Below the pieces are notes generated by a model. That model ran no database searches. It was not told the origin of the DNA and saw only the letters and a program-made list of their open reading frames with translations. DNA of 40,396 nucleotides, taken from the NCBI GenBank assembly GCA_028874335.1, contig JAPPJY010000006.1, forward strand, positions 1 to 40,396, written 5' to 3'. Shown one piece after another: positions 7,583 to 15,101 of the stretch (position 1 is the first letter of the stretch; each line of letters begins with the position of its first letter). The position numbers and the translations under genes were made by a program. This stretch comes from Gemmatimonadota bacterium (lineage in GTDB: Bacteria; Latescibacterota; UBA2968; GCA-2709665).

Positions 7583-8326
7583 ATGCCCGATCTCGACATC
7601 GTCATCCCCGTGTACAACGAGGGCGACAACATCCTGAACGTACTCAACGCGCTGTGCGATGCCACGAGCACGCCCTTCCGGGTTCTGATCTGTTACGACG
7701 ACGAATCCGACGACACGCTGGAAGCCCTGAAGGATTTCAAGGATGCCCGATGCGAGATCGTCAGCGTCCGGAACCGCGGACGGGGCGCCCACGGCGCCGT
7801 CGTCACGGGTTTCAGCGAAGGCGACGCGCCGGCGGCGATCATGTGGCCGGCCGACGATACCTACAACGCGGGCATCATCGACAGGATGTACCGGGAATAC
7901 CTGAACGGTTGCCACGTCGTATGCGCCAGCCGGTTTATCGACGGCGGTTGCATGGTGGGCGCGCCGTGGCTGAAATCTCTGCTTGTCCGGAGCTCCGCCT
8001 TCACCCTTTATTATCTGGCGCGGCTTCCCTCCCGGGACGCCAGCAATGGCCTTCGCCTGTTCTCCCGGCGACTGCTGGACCGGGCGCGGATCGAGTCCTC
8101 GGCGGGTTTCGCTTACGGCATCGAACTGCTGGTCAAATGCCACCGGCTGGGTTGGAAGATCGCGGAGGTCCCCGCGGCGTGGTACGAAAGGACCTTCGGC
8201 CGAAGCCGCTTCAGAGTCGTCCGCTGGCTTCCGGAATACCTGCGCTGGTATTTCTACGCCTTCGCAACCACGTATCTCGGCCGGGGTCCGGAGACCGTTC
8301 CCGAAACGAGGCACGCGGATACCTGA
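7583..8326 (+). CDS. GT2-family glycosyltransferase (dolichol-phosphate-mannose-synthase-like)
   Basis: An inverting GT-A glycosyltransferase that would move a sugar from a nucleotide donor to polyprenyl phosphate or a growing glycan. The 247-residue protein begins DLDIVIPVYNEGDNI, has the nucleotide-binding DDESDDT at about 33-39, and WPADDTYN with the metal-binding DxD-like acid pair near residue 90. SRFIDGG and the NGLRLFSRR segment resemble the polyprenyl-phosphate mannosyl/glucosyl subfamily. There is no C-terminal membrane domain, so it is a soluble or peripheral form. It starts 47 bp after the methyltransferase. The stop is 5 bp before element copy 2. Confidence 0.9.
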   Translation: MPDLDIVIPVYNEGDNILNVLNALCDATSTPFRVLICYDDESDDTLEALKDFKDARCEIVSVRNRGRGAHGAVVTGFSEGDAPAAIMWPADDTYNAGIIDRMYREYLNGCHVVCASRFIDGGCMVGAPWLKSLLVRSSAFTLYYLARLPSRDASNGLRLFSRRLLDRARIESSAGFAYGIELLVKCHRLGWKIAEVPAAWYERTFGRSRFRVVRWLPEYLRWYFYAFATTYLGRGPETVPETRHADT

Positions 8327-8331
8327 CATGT

Positions 8332-8523
8332 ACCTTGATTCCTCATTTTTCGAGGACGTTAATTCGAATATGTGTCAGTTAAAAAGGCGATTAGACTGCT
8401 GATTACCAGGATACACCAGGACACTGTACGTGAACTGAAAAAATGTCCTTCATGACGACTATTTCGGCCTGTTTCGACGGGTTTCGTCGCGGTGCCGCGT
8501 TGCGGCTTTCGCGGAATTGAAGT
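8332..8523 (+). repeat. 193-bp dispersed intergenic element, copy 2 (most divergent)
   Basis: Begins ACCTTGATTCC 6 bases after the stop of the GT2 gene and ends GGAATTGAAGTG 18 bases before the ATG at 8542. It shares GACGTTAATTCGAATATGTG and GATTACCAGGATACACCAGG with the others but is only about 75% like them by eye. The hairpin arms read CGAC (8456-8459) and GTCG (8486-8489) where copy 1 has CGAT and ATCG, a compensatory T-A to C-G change. The T-run is lost. Confidence 0.88.
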
Positions 8524-8541
8524 GTACTATGGAGCCTGACC

Positions 8542-10986
8542 ATGAGCAAGCGCAGAAAAAGAGCCGCACGGCGTTCCGCAGCGCCGGGGCCTGAACCCTC
8601 GAAGACCCTCTCCGACCGTTTTGGTCCCTTCCTCGCCTCGACGTGGGCCCCGGTGGTGTTCTTCCTCCTCCTGAGCGTGGTCTACTTTGCCGGTTTCGTG
8701 TTTACCGATCACGTCATCCTCGGACAGGACACGGGAAGGGAATTCCACAAGGGGCGTGAGCCCTTTATCGAAAAGCTGGCCAACCTGGCCCCGGCCAACT
8801 GGATGCGTTACCTGGGCGGCACCCCGGTGACCGGACAGAGGACGACGGACTATTTCCCGCTGGAAATCATCGCCCTGTTTACAACCCGGCACCGACTCAT
8901 CGGATGGCGATATTTCTTTGCCTTTTTCATGGCGGGGTACTTCATGTACCTCTGTATCCGCGGCTTCGGCATGAAGCCGCTCACCGCCTGGCTCACCGGC
9001 ATTGCGTACGCCTCCGCCCCCACCCTGCTCACCTTCATCTACGCGGGTCATGACGCCAAGATGCTGGTTATCGGGCTCTTCCCGTTGATGGTCTGGGGGC
9101 TGTACCGCGGCATGGAAACAGGTCGCCCCATCTACTACCTCGTTCTGTCCGTCGCCACCGGCGCGGGCATCTTCACGGGGCACCTCCAGATGCTCTACTA
9201 TGCCCTCTGCGGCGTGGGCATCATTTTCGCCGCCGGGCTCGTCCAATCCTTCTACGGCGAGAGAGACATCGCAGCGGCCCTGCGCCGAAGCCTTCTCAGC
9301 GCCGGCGCGGTCTGCCTGGGCATGGGCATCGGCGCCATGGGCGTGTTCCCGCAATACTGGTACACCCAAACGGAGTCCAGGCGGGCACTGAAGGATGGCG
9401 AAGGCAAGGGCCTGGAATACGCGCAGACGTGGTCGCTGCACCCCGAGGAAATCGCGTCGCTGGTGGTACCTGAATTCGCGCACTTCGACGATCCGGACCG
9501 AAGACAGCGAAACTACTGGGGCCGCAATCCCTTTAAACTCAATTCTGAATATTTCGGCATCGCCGTACTCTTCTTTGCCGCGCTCGCCGTGGGCCGCGTC
9601 CGCCGCGACCCGAGAATCTGGATCTTTCTCCTGCTCTTTTTCTTCGCCCTGGCCTTTGCCCTCGGACCCCATACCTTTGTGCACGGATACGCATACCGCT
9701 ATATTCCAGGGATGAAAGTGCTCCGGGCGCCGGGCATGATCGCGTTTCTGTTCGCGTTCCCCGCGTGCGTTCTCGCCGCCATCGGATTGCAGCGGGTCCT
9801 CTACCCGACCGACGTTTCGCCCCGGACGCGACGCAATCTCGCGATCGTCGCCGGGGTCGCGGTGGCCCTACTGCTGGGTGTTGCTCTGGCTCCCCAGAGC
9901 GCCGTAAACGCATGGACCGGACTCTTCTGGTCCGATATTCCGGACTCGGCCGTCCGCGTCGCACAGGCGAACGCGCCGAACCTCAGCCGGGGCGCTATTT
10001 TAGCCGCGCTGATCGTGTCCGTCCTGGCCATTCTGACGTGGAGACGCCTGGGCGGCCGTATATCTCCCGCCGTCTTCGCATGCCTTCTGGTTCCCCTGAT
10101 GCTCTTCGACACCTGGCGGATCGACCGGCAGTTCCTCCGATATTTCGACCCGGATCGGCAGCCTCCGCCCGAACGCGTCTACGGCGGTTTGCTTCGGCAT
10201 TTCGAACAGGACACCGACCTGTACCGCGTACTGTTCGTATCGCAGCTTTCCATTCCCCCGCCGCATATGGGCGCCGGAAAGCGAACGATCGTGGACCGCG
10301 TCCGTGTGGACTTTCACGAACCCTTTACCATGCTGCGCTACGACCGGATGACCGAACCCCAATACCTCCGGCATTTCCCCATCCTGAATCTGCTGAACAC
10401 TCGCTACGTCGTGACCCGGGAGCCCTTTCCGGACGGGCCCGCGTCCGTCGTCACCGACGGCCTGCATATCTACAAAAACGACTTCGCCCTACCCTGGTTC
10501 TACCTCGCGTCCCGATACCGGATCGAGACGGACGAAGACCGCATCCTGAAACTGCTTTCGGAGCCCGGGTTCAGGCCCGATGAAACCGCTATCCTGGAGG
10601 CCGAGCCGGGAGGATTTTCTCCTGACAGCGCAGACACGCGATCTCAGGACCAGGTCGAGAAGGTCGCGTATGACGATCGCAGCGGATATATCGAACTCAA
10701 CGTCAAAGCCGGCGGCCCCCGCCTGCTTGTGGTCTCCGAGAATTACCATCCCTTCTGGCACGCCCGGGTGAACGGGGAGGAGCGGCCGCTGTTGAGGGCC
10801 AACTACGCCTGGAAGGCAGTCGCTGTACCCGCGGGCGAACACCGGGTCGTACTCCGCTTCCACGATCCCATTGCCACGGCCTGCCGCTGGATTACCCTAC
10901 TTTCCACCCTCTTCGCCATCGCCTGCGCCGCCGCATGGTACTGGCGGCAGCGCTCCGTTAACCCGGCCGCCGCCGCCGCGGAGTAA
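8542..10986 (+). CDS. YfhO-family integral membrane protein (GT-C-like)
   Basis: A large polytopic membrane protein related to YfhO, thought to act as a GT-C type glycosyltransferase that decorates cell-surface polymers using a lipid-linked sugar. The 814-residue protein has a basic cytosolic N-terminus, then about a dozen hydrophobic segments from residue 33 to about 510. A soluble C-terminal domain follows, with LNLLNTRYVV and the family's YHPFWHARVNGEERPLLRANY, and a last membrane segment near the C-terminus. An acidic residue cluster in the first extracytoplasmic loop (GQDTGREF) fits the GT-C catalytic loop. The ATG at 8542 follows GGAG at 8531-8534. The gene sits between two repeat elements and before the flippase. 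The specific sugar is not inferable. Confidence 0.88.
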   Translation: MSKRRKRAARRSAAPGPEPSKTLSDRFGPFLASTWAPVVFFLLLSVVYFAGFVFTDHVILGQDTGREFHKGREPFIEKLANLAPANWMRYLGGTPVTGQRTTDYFPLEIIALFTTRHRLIGWRYFFAFFMAGYFMYLCIRGFGMKPLTAWLTGIAYASAPTLLTFIYAGHDAKMLVIGLFPLMVWGLYRGMETGRPIYYLVLSVATGAGIFTGHLQMLYYALCGVGIIFAAGLVQSFYGERDIAAALRRSLLSAGAVCLGMGIGAMGVFPQYWYTQTESRRALKDGEGKGLEYAQTWSLHPEEIASLVVPEFAHFDDPDRRQRNYWGRNPFKLNSEYFGIAVLFFAALAVGRVRRDPRIWIFLLLFFFALAFALGPHTFVHGYAYRYIPGMKVLRAPGMIAFLFAFPACVLAAIGLQRVLYPTDVSPRTRRNLAIVAGVAVALLLGVALAPQSAVNAWTGLFWSDIPDSAVRVAQANAPNLSRGAILAALIVSVLAILTWRRLGGRISPAVFACLLVPLMLFDTWRIDRQFLRYFDPDRQPPPERVYGGLLRHFEQDTDLYRVLFVSQLSIPPPHMGAGKRTIVDRVRVDFHEPFTMLRYDRMTEPQYLRHFPILNLLNTRYVVTREPFPDGPASVVTDGLHIYKNDFALPWFYLASRYRIETDEDRILKLLSEPGFRPDETAILEAEPGGFSPDSADTRSQDQVEKVAYDDRSGYIELNVKAGGPRLLVVSENYHPFWHARVNGEERPLLRANYAWKAVAVPAGEHRVVLRFHDPIATACRWITLLSTLFAIACAAAWYWRQRSVNPAAAAAE

Positions 10987-11178
10987 CCTTGATTCGTAAG
11001 TCTTCGACGACGTTAATTCGAATATGTGCTATTTAATAAAGGCGATTAGAAGGCTGATTACCAGGATACACCAGGTCACTGGCCGTGAAGGGAAAAAACG
11101 TCCTTCCATACGTCGATAACGCCCTGTTTCGGAGGGTTTTATCGCGTCGCCGCGTCGCTGTTTTTTCGGATTGAGGTT
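10986..11178 (+). repeat. 193-bp dispersed intergenic element, copy 3
   Basis: The first base is the last base of the TAA stop of the YfhO-like gene, and the right end TTGAGGTT (11171-11178) is the Shine-Dalgarno of the flippase whose ATG is at 11184. The element therefore is the entire intergenic region. Hairpin arms are CGATAA (11114-11119) and TTATCG (11139-11144), followed by CGCG-TCGC-CGCG and a T6 run. Confidence 0.92.
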
Positions 11179-11183
11179 GGTCC

Positions 11184-12623
11184 ATGGGCGGCAAGTCACC
11201 GGTCAGACGGATTGCAGGCAACACCGCGGTCCAGGTATTCGGACGAGCCATCGAGTTCGCGATCTTCCTGTTCCTCGTCCATTACCTGGACCTGAAGGCG
11301 TTCGGCGCCTATACGTTCATCCTGACCAACCTGATGCTGTGGGGGGTTCTCGCGGACGCGGGGACGTACAATCTCCTGATCAGGGAAGCCGCCAGCCGGG
11401 AGAACGCCGACCGGCTTCTGGGGAACGCGTTATCCGTCGGGCTGATCGCGTCCATCGCCGCCGTACTGACCTCAAACGCGTTTCTCTACCTTACGGGCCA
11501 GGGACGGGAAACCCTCATACCCGCGCTCATCGCCTCGCTCACGCTGTTCGTATCGCCGCGGCTGAACGCATTTCGCAGGATGTTCCAGGTCCGGTTTCAG
11601 GCAGAACTCAGAATGCAATACGTGGTGGCGTGGAACACCGTTTCCCACCTGCTCATGGCCGGCCTGCTGGTTGCCGTCGTTCTCAACAAGGGCCTGCTCG
11701 TCGCCATCTTCTGCGCGCTGATCGCCGCCGAATTCCTCTCGTTCGCCGGTCTGTGCATCACGCACCGGCGTCTGTTCAAGCTTCCCCGGTTCCGGTTCGA
11801 TCCGAAGATCGTCAGATCGCTGCTGCGGCAGAGCATCCCGCTCATGCTGGCGGCGATATGCGCCACCGTCCACGACAAGATCGGCATCATGCTGCTCGAG
11901 TCCATCAAGAGCAAGGAAGCCGTTGGCCTCTACAATATGGCCGCGCGAATTCCGGACAGCCTGCCGTTTCTCGCTTCGATATTCATCGCCTCCGTGTTCC
12001 CCGTGATGGTGAGACACCGGGACTCGGACCCGGTCGCGTTCGACAGAATCTATCGCCGCAGCGCGCGCTACCTGCTGCTTTTTATCGTCCCAATCGCCGG
12101 CTATTGCACGCTCGCGTCCGGTGACGTCCTGAATCTCCTGTATCCCAAGCGGATTCCGGAAGCCATGTTCAACCAGGCCGGCCGGACGCTCGTCCTGCTC
12201 ATCTGGGCGATGGTCTTCAAATACATGGGCACCGCGTTCAGTTTTCTGGTTGTGGCCGTGGGCGAGGAAAAGCGCCGGCTTGTCTGTCTGGGCGCGGCGG
12301 CGCTGCTCGGCATTGTTCTGAACGTCGCCCTGATCCCCACACACCACATCCTCGGATCGGCCGCAGCCGTGCTGATCGGGTCCATCGCGTATCCGGTTGC
12401 GGGGCTCTTCTTCGCACCGCTGCGCAAGTACGCCGCCGCGCTCGGCGCCGCCGCTATCAGGCCGTTGCTGGCGACCGCGTTGACGGCGCTTTTCGTATCG
12501 GCCATTACGGATCACTTTGTGGTCGCGGCCATCGCGGGGCTGCTCGTCTACGGCGCGTTGATCCTGATCTTCAAAGGCGTCACCCGGGAAGACATTGCGC
12601 TGTTGAAGGAATTGCGGGAATAA
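11184..12623 (+). CDS. Polysaccharide flippase (Wzx-like, MOP superfamily)
   Basis: Expected to flip undecaprenyl-diphosphate-linked oligosaccharide from the cytoplasmic to the periplasmic face of the inner membrane. The 479-residue protein has 12 to 14 hydrophobic helices and the N-terminal AGNTAVQVFGRAIEF, with charged residues typical of the family's first helix. The LKAFGAYTFILTNLMLWGVLADAG region matches RfbX/Wzx proteins. The C-terminal third is a run of small hydrophobic helices. The start is fixed by TTGAGGTT 5 bases upstream, supplied by the repeat element. It is the last gene of the cluster. A REP-like palindrome follows 4 bp after the stop. No Wzy polymerase or O-antigen ligase is obvious, so the YfhO-like protein or unseen genes must complete export. 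Confidence 0.9.
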   Translation: MGGKSPVRRIAGNTAVQVFGRAIEFAIFLFLVHYLDLKAFGAYTFILTNLMLWGVLADAGTYNLLIREAASRENADRLLGNALSVGLIASIAAVLTSNAFLYLTGQGRETLIPALIASLTLFVSPRLNAFRRMFQVRFQAELRMQYVVAWNTVSHLLMAGLLVAVVLNKGLLVAIFCALIAAEFLSFAGLCITHRRLFKLPRFRFDPKIVRSLLRQSIPLMLAAICATVHDKIGIMLLESIKSKEAVGLYNMAARIPDSLPFLASIFIASVFPVMVRHRDSDPVAFDRIYRRSARYLLLFIVPIAGYCTLASGDVLNLLYPKRIPEAMFNQAGRTLVLLIWAMVFKYMGTAFSFLVVAVGEEKRRLVCLGAAALLGIVLNVALIPTHHILGSAAAVLIGSIAYPVAGLFFAPLRKYAAALGAAAIRPLLATALTALFVSAITDHFVVAAIAGLLVYGALILIFKGVTREDIALLKELRE

Positions 12624-12625
12624 AG

Positions 12626-12694
12626 GCGGGCAACCACAAGGGTTGCCCCTACAAATACAACGACGGCGTTCCGAGGGCAGGATGCCCTCGCTCC
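12626..12694. repeat. Two REP-like palindromes after the flippase
   Basis: First, GGGCAACC (12628-12635) pairs with GGTTGCCC (12641-12648), followed by CTACAAAT; it is a variant of the palindrome found perfect at 26743 and 30318. Second, CGAGGGCA-GGA-TGCCCTCG at 12672-12690 is followed by CTCC, a family repeated at 26785, 28035, 28881, 29007 and 30361. Either hairpin could stop transcription or protect mRNA ends, but neither has a T-run. Confidence 0.85.
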
Positions 12695-12725
12695 AGGGGA
12701 GACCTGCCCGGGCACCCGCTGAAAA

Positions 12726-12900
12726 AGCTGTCAGCTATCAGTCCTCAGCCGTCAGCTAATGGCAAGGTCAAAGGCAAACCATCCGCCCGGCCGCGCAGAC
12801 CTCTCTCCTGCCAGGAGAGAGGGAGTAAAGCAAAGAAACCGTTGCTTTTCCCTTCTTCCTTCTTCCTTCTTCCTTTTTCCCTCTTCCTTCAGGAAGGGGG
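12726..12900. repeat. Composite intergenic repeat, copy A
   Basis: A modular repeat: heptamer-like CAGCTATCAG... units, then AAAGGCAAACC, then a CTCTCTCCTGCCAGGAGAGAG hairpin region near 12800, AAAGCAAAGAAACCG, and a CTTCTTCC-rich pyrimidine tract ending in a CCTTCAGGAAGG hairpin. The same modules in the same order recur near 27704, 28721, 30174 and 33236. No gene is seen here. Confidence 0.8.
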
Positions 12901-13005
12901 TCAGGGGGAGGAAAACCGGGCGTTGCGCAATCACGCACCGTATGGTTTTGTTGAATACGGAAGGCAATTGGATTATCATTCGTATCCCGCCGCGTCGGAT
13001 TTTTG

Positions 13006-13070
13006 CTGTCGCATTTTGCGACAGTTTCTGACGCTGGCTCGATGGTGGTGAGAGTTTAACGACAATTGTC
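13006..13070 (+). promoter_or_regulatory. Dyads in the PhyH upstream region
   Basis: CTGTCGCA (13006-13013) and TGCGACAG (13017-13024) form a perfect 8-bp hairpin. The perfect palindrome GACAATTGTC lies at 13061-13070, 10 bases before the AGGAG ribosome binding site of the dioxygenase gene. The second could be an operator or the first an attenuator; this is inference from symmetry and position only. Confidence 0.4.
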
Positions 13071-13092
13071 AATGAGAGTCAGGAGACGCGGT

Positions 13093-13821
13093 ATGTTATC
13101 CCATGAACCGGTACCGGATTCCGTGGAAGAAGCCGCCGGGGCGTTTCACCGCGACGGTTTCTGCATCGCGAAGGGACTCTACTGTGCGGAGGAGATGCTG
13201 AATTGGAAGGCGCGTATCATCGGCATCCTGGAGGCCGGCGGTCACTTCGACACGGAGCCGACGTCCACCGGCGTCCACGTTTTCCTGGCGGACGTGCTGG
13301 ACCCGTTTTTCAGGGAGCGGATGAAGGATGCCTGTGTGGTTTCCATCCTGAACCGGATCATTGGACCGAACGTGGAGTTTTTGAGCGTGAAGTCGGTCTA
13401 CAAGAACAAATTCACGCGGTTCGGTTCGCCGTGGCACCAGGACTGGTACTACTGGAAGGGCGCGAACAAGATTTCAGTGTGGATCGCGATGGACGACGCC
13501 ACGCCCGAAAACGGCTGCCTGAAGATGATCGCGGGCAGCCATCTGAAACGGTTCAAGGTGAAACAGGTCAGAGGAGAGAACGGCTTCGGGTGGCGTATTG
13601 CAAATGAAGAATTCGCGGGATGTCCGGAGACCACGCTGGCGGTGAACCGGGGCGATGCGGTCTTCTTTCATGATCAGACCCTGCATGGTTCCTTTCCGAA
13701 TACCTCGGGCGCGGACCGCTGGAGCTTCATTTCAACCTATCGTGACGGGTCAGAGAGGGACGAATCGACAGTATGGAAGCATCCGATGGTGGTCACCGGC
13801 GAGAGCGTGAACAGTGGGTGA
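13093..13821 (+). CDS. Phytanoyl-CoA dioxygenase (PhyH) family protein
   Basis: A non-haem Fe(II)/2-oxoglutarate-dependent oxygenase, likely hydroxylating a small organic substrate in the cytoplasm. The 242-residue protein has the first iron ligands in WHQDWYYW (HxD), the distal histidine in FFHDQTLHGS and the 2-oxoglutarate-binding arginine in DRWSFISTYR, all in family order. ENGCLKMIAGSHL is the usual strand before the second histidine. ATG 13093 is chosen because AGGAG (13081-13085) lies 7 bases upstream; ATG 13072 would place that site inside the gene. A broken 3' copy of a related gene lies at 14812-14943. Substrate is unknown; such paralogues are numerous in some uncultured marine lineages. 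Confidence 0.9.
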   Translation: MLSHEPVPDSVEEAAGAFHRDGFCIAKGLYCAEEMLNWKARIIGILEAGGHFDTEPTSTGVHVFLADVLDPFFRERMKDACVVSILNRIIGPNVEFLSVKSVYKNKFTRFGSPWHQDWYYWKGANKISVWIAMDDATPENGCLKMIAGSHLKRFKVKQVRGENGFGWRIANEEFAGCPETTLAVNRGDAVFFHDQTLHGSFPNTSGADRWSFISTYRDGSERDESTVWKHPMVVTGESVNSG

Positions 13822-13905
13822 GATGGCAGAGCGACCCCTCCCCGGAACGGGTACGGCAACGGTGCCATCGGATTTTCTCATCTTCGCCATTGCCTTCGGG
13901 GGCGG

Positions 13906-14673
13906 CTAGCAACCGGCAGCGGGCTTCATTAACAGCGCCCCTTTTCCACCCACGCGAACGAACGGCAGACCGTGCCGGTCGATGAATTCGCGGCACGCCT
14001 GGAAGGCGCCGTCGAACCAGGCGGGTTCCACGCAGTCGTCCACAACGACCCCTCCGCCGGGGACGATCAAAGGCCAGAGGGCATCCAGCGTCGCCGCCGT
14101 GGGCACGTAGAGATCGACATCAAGGAAGACCGCGCCGATCGGGCCGATTTCCTTCCAGTCCACCTTCGAACAGTCGCCCTCGATGATGCGGTAGTTGGTA
14201 TAGCCGAGACGAGCAAGGCTGTGGTTGAAGACCCTGGCGCTGCCGTAGGAGTAGTCAGAAATCTCGGAGGCCCGCTTTCGCCGGTTCACTACCTCGTGGT
14301 CGATGCTCTCTGGTGTAAAGCCGCTGAAGGTGTCGACGAGCACGAGCGAGCGAGGATCGCCAGTGGTCCTCAGGTGCTCCAGAAGAAAGACCGATGTTTC
14401 TCCCCTCGCGACGCCGATCTCCACGACGGCGCCACCGGCGCCGCGGGTAGCATCGATCAGCCCGACCATGGCGGATAGTTCGCCCGGATCGACCCAATAG
14501 CGGTACCCGGGTAGCATTACGTTTTGAAGCACCGGCAGCCGGTACACAATCCGCTTGATCAAGGTCATAAACCTGCGAGATCGGAGGGTCAGTACGCGCA
14601 CCAGCGAAGCGAATGGGCTTGCGCCGGTGAACCGCGGCGGGCGTGGCGAAACCGGGGCCGGTGAGGTTGGCAT
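13906..14673 (-). CDS. TylF/macrocin-type SAM-dependent O-methyltransferase
   Basis: Likely O-methylates a sugar hydroxyl, as in MycF/TylF or LPS-modifying enzymes. The 255-residue protein has the SAM-binding VVEIGVARGETSVFLLEHL near residue 83, DTFSGFTPE after the second strand, and the metal-associated acidic residues in FLDVDLYVPT and VVVDDCVEP. The first 35 residues are proline/arginine-rich and poorly conserved in appearance; a second methionine at MTLIKRIVYRLP could be the real start. An AGGG lies 8 bases before the first ATG. The gene is divergent from its neighbours and separates the intact PhyH gene from the PhyH remnant, so it may have been inserted or the region rearranged. Confidence 0.85.
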   Translation of the reverse strand: MPTSPAPVSPRPPRFTGASPFASLVRVLTLRSRRFMTLIKRIVYRLPVLQNVMLPGYRYWVDPGELSAMVGLIDATRGAGGAVVEIGVARGETSVFLLEHLRTTGDPRSLVLVDTFSGFTPESIDHEVVNRRKRASEISDYSYGSARVFNHSLARLGYTNYRIIEGDCSKVDWKEIGPIGAVFLDVDLYVPTAATLDALWPLIVPGGGVVVDDCVEPAWFDGAFQACREFIDRHGLPFVRVGGKGALLMKPAAGC

Positions 14674-14811
14674 CTTTTCAATCCCTGTTCGGATGGAAGA
14701 TTCCAGGCGTTCTGTGAATTTAATCTACTCTCCGCGTTGTGTCAACCGGCTCCATTCCGCTCGGCTACTGACGTGAGTAGGCGGGACACGTAAGACGGCC
14801 GCCCCTGCGCA

Positions 14812-14943
14812 GTTCCTATCCGAAAACCACGAGCGCGGACCGCTGGAACTTTATTTCGACCGTCCGGGACTGTCCGTTCAGGACACATCGACGGTATGGA
14901 AGTATCCGATGGTTGTCAGTGGAGCGCGCGTGAACGGTGGTTG
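14812..14943 (+). pseudogene. 3' fragment of a PhyH-family gene
   Basis: Positions 14812-14943 align with the last 44 or so codons of the intact gene (about 13690-13821): SYPKTTSADRWNFISTVRD corresponds to SFPNTSGADRWSFISTYRD. A one-base deletion then breaks the frame before the conserved ACGGTATGGAAG-TATCCGATGGTTGTC segment, and the terminal AACGGTGGTTGA matches AACAGTGGGTGA. The iron-ligand half is missing. By eye about 75-80% identical, so it is an old paralogue remnant rather than a fresh duplication. Confidence 0.8.
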
Positions 14944-14948
14944 ATCCA

Positions 14949-14968
14949 GGCGGACAGGAATGTCTGCC
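14949..14968. repeat. Solitary RAYT-type REP palindrome
   Basis: GGCGGACAGGAATGTCTGCC followed by CCACC is one mismatch from the palindromes flanking the transposase at 2816, some 11 kb away. The rest of 14969-15101 shows no gene or further repeat. Confidence 0.85.
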
Positions 14969-15101
14969 CCACCCCCACACGGGGTTATTCGCTTATAGGA
15001 ACGTCGAGGCTGGATAAGTCACTGGCAAGTAAGCATGCTGCCGGGTATTTGATGAGGGTGGAAATTGCAAACAGCATGCATGCGAAGGCGTTGGAGCGTC
15101 T

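Noticed and set aside
8527..9684. A 385-codon minus-strand open frame
   Set aside because: Fully antisense to the YfhO-like gene and low-complexity in charged residues; a shadow frame.
5092..11178. Integron attC sites between cassettes
   Set aside because: Same-strand junction elements recall attC, but no GTTRRRY/RYYYAAC core pair is seen at the ends and no integrase is present; the genes are a normal glycan cluster.
12840..13065. Small open frames in the pyrimidine-rich tract before the PhyH gene
   Set aside because: They come from CTTCTTCC repeats and a hairpin; no start signal or conservation hint.
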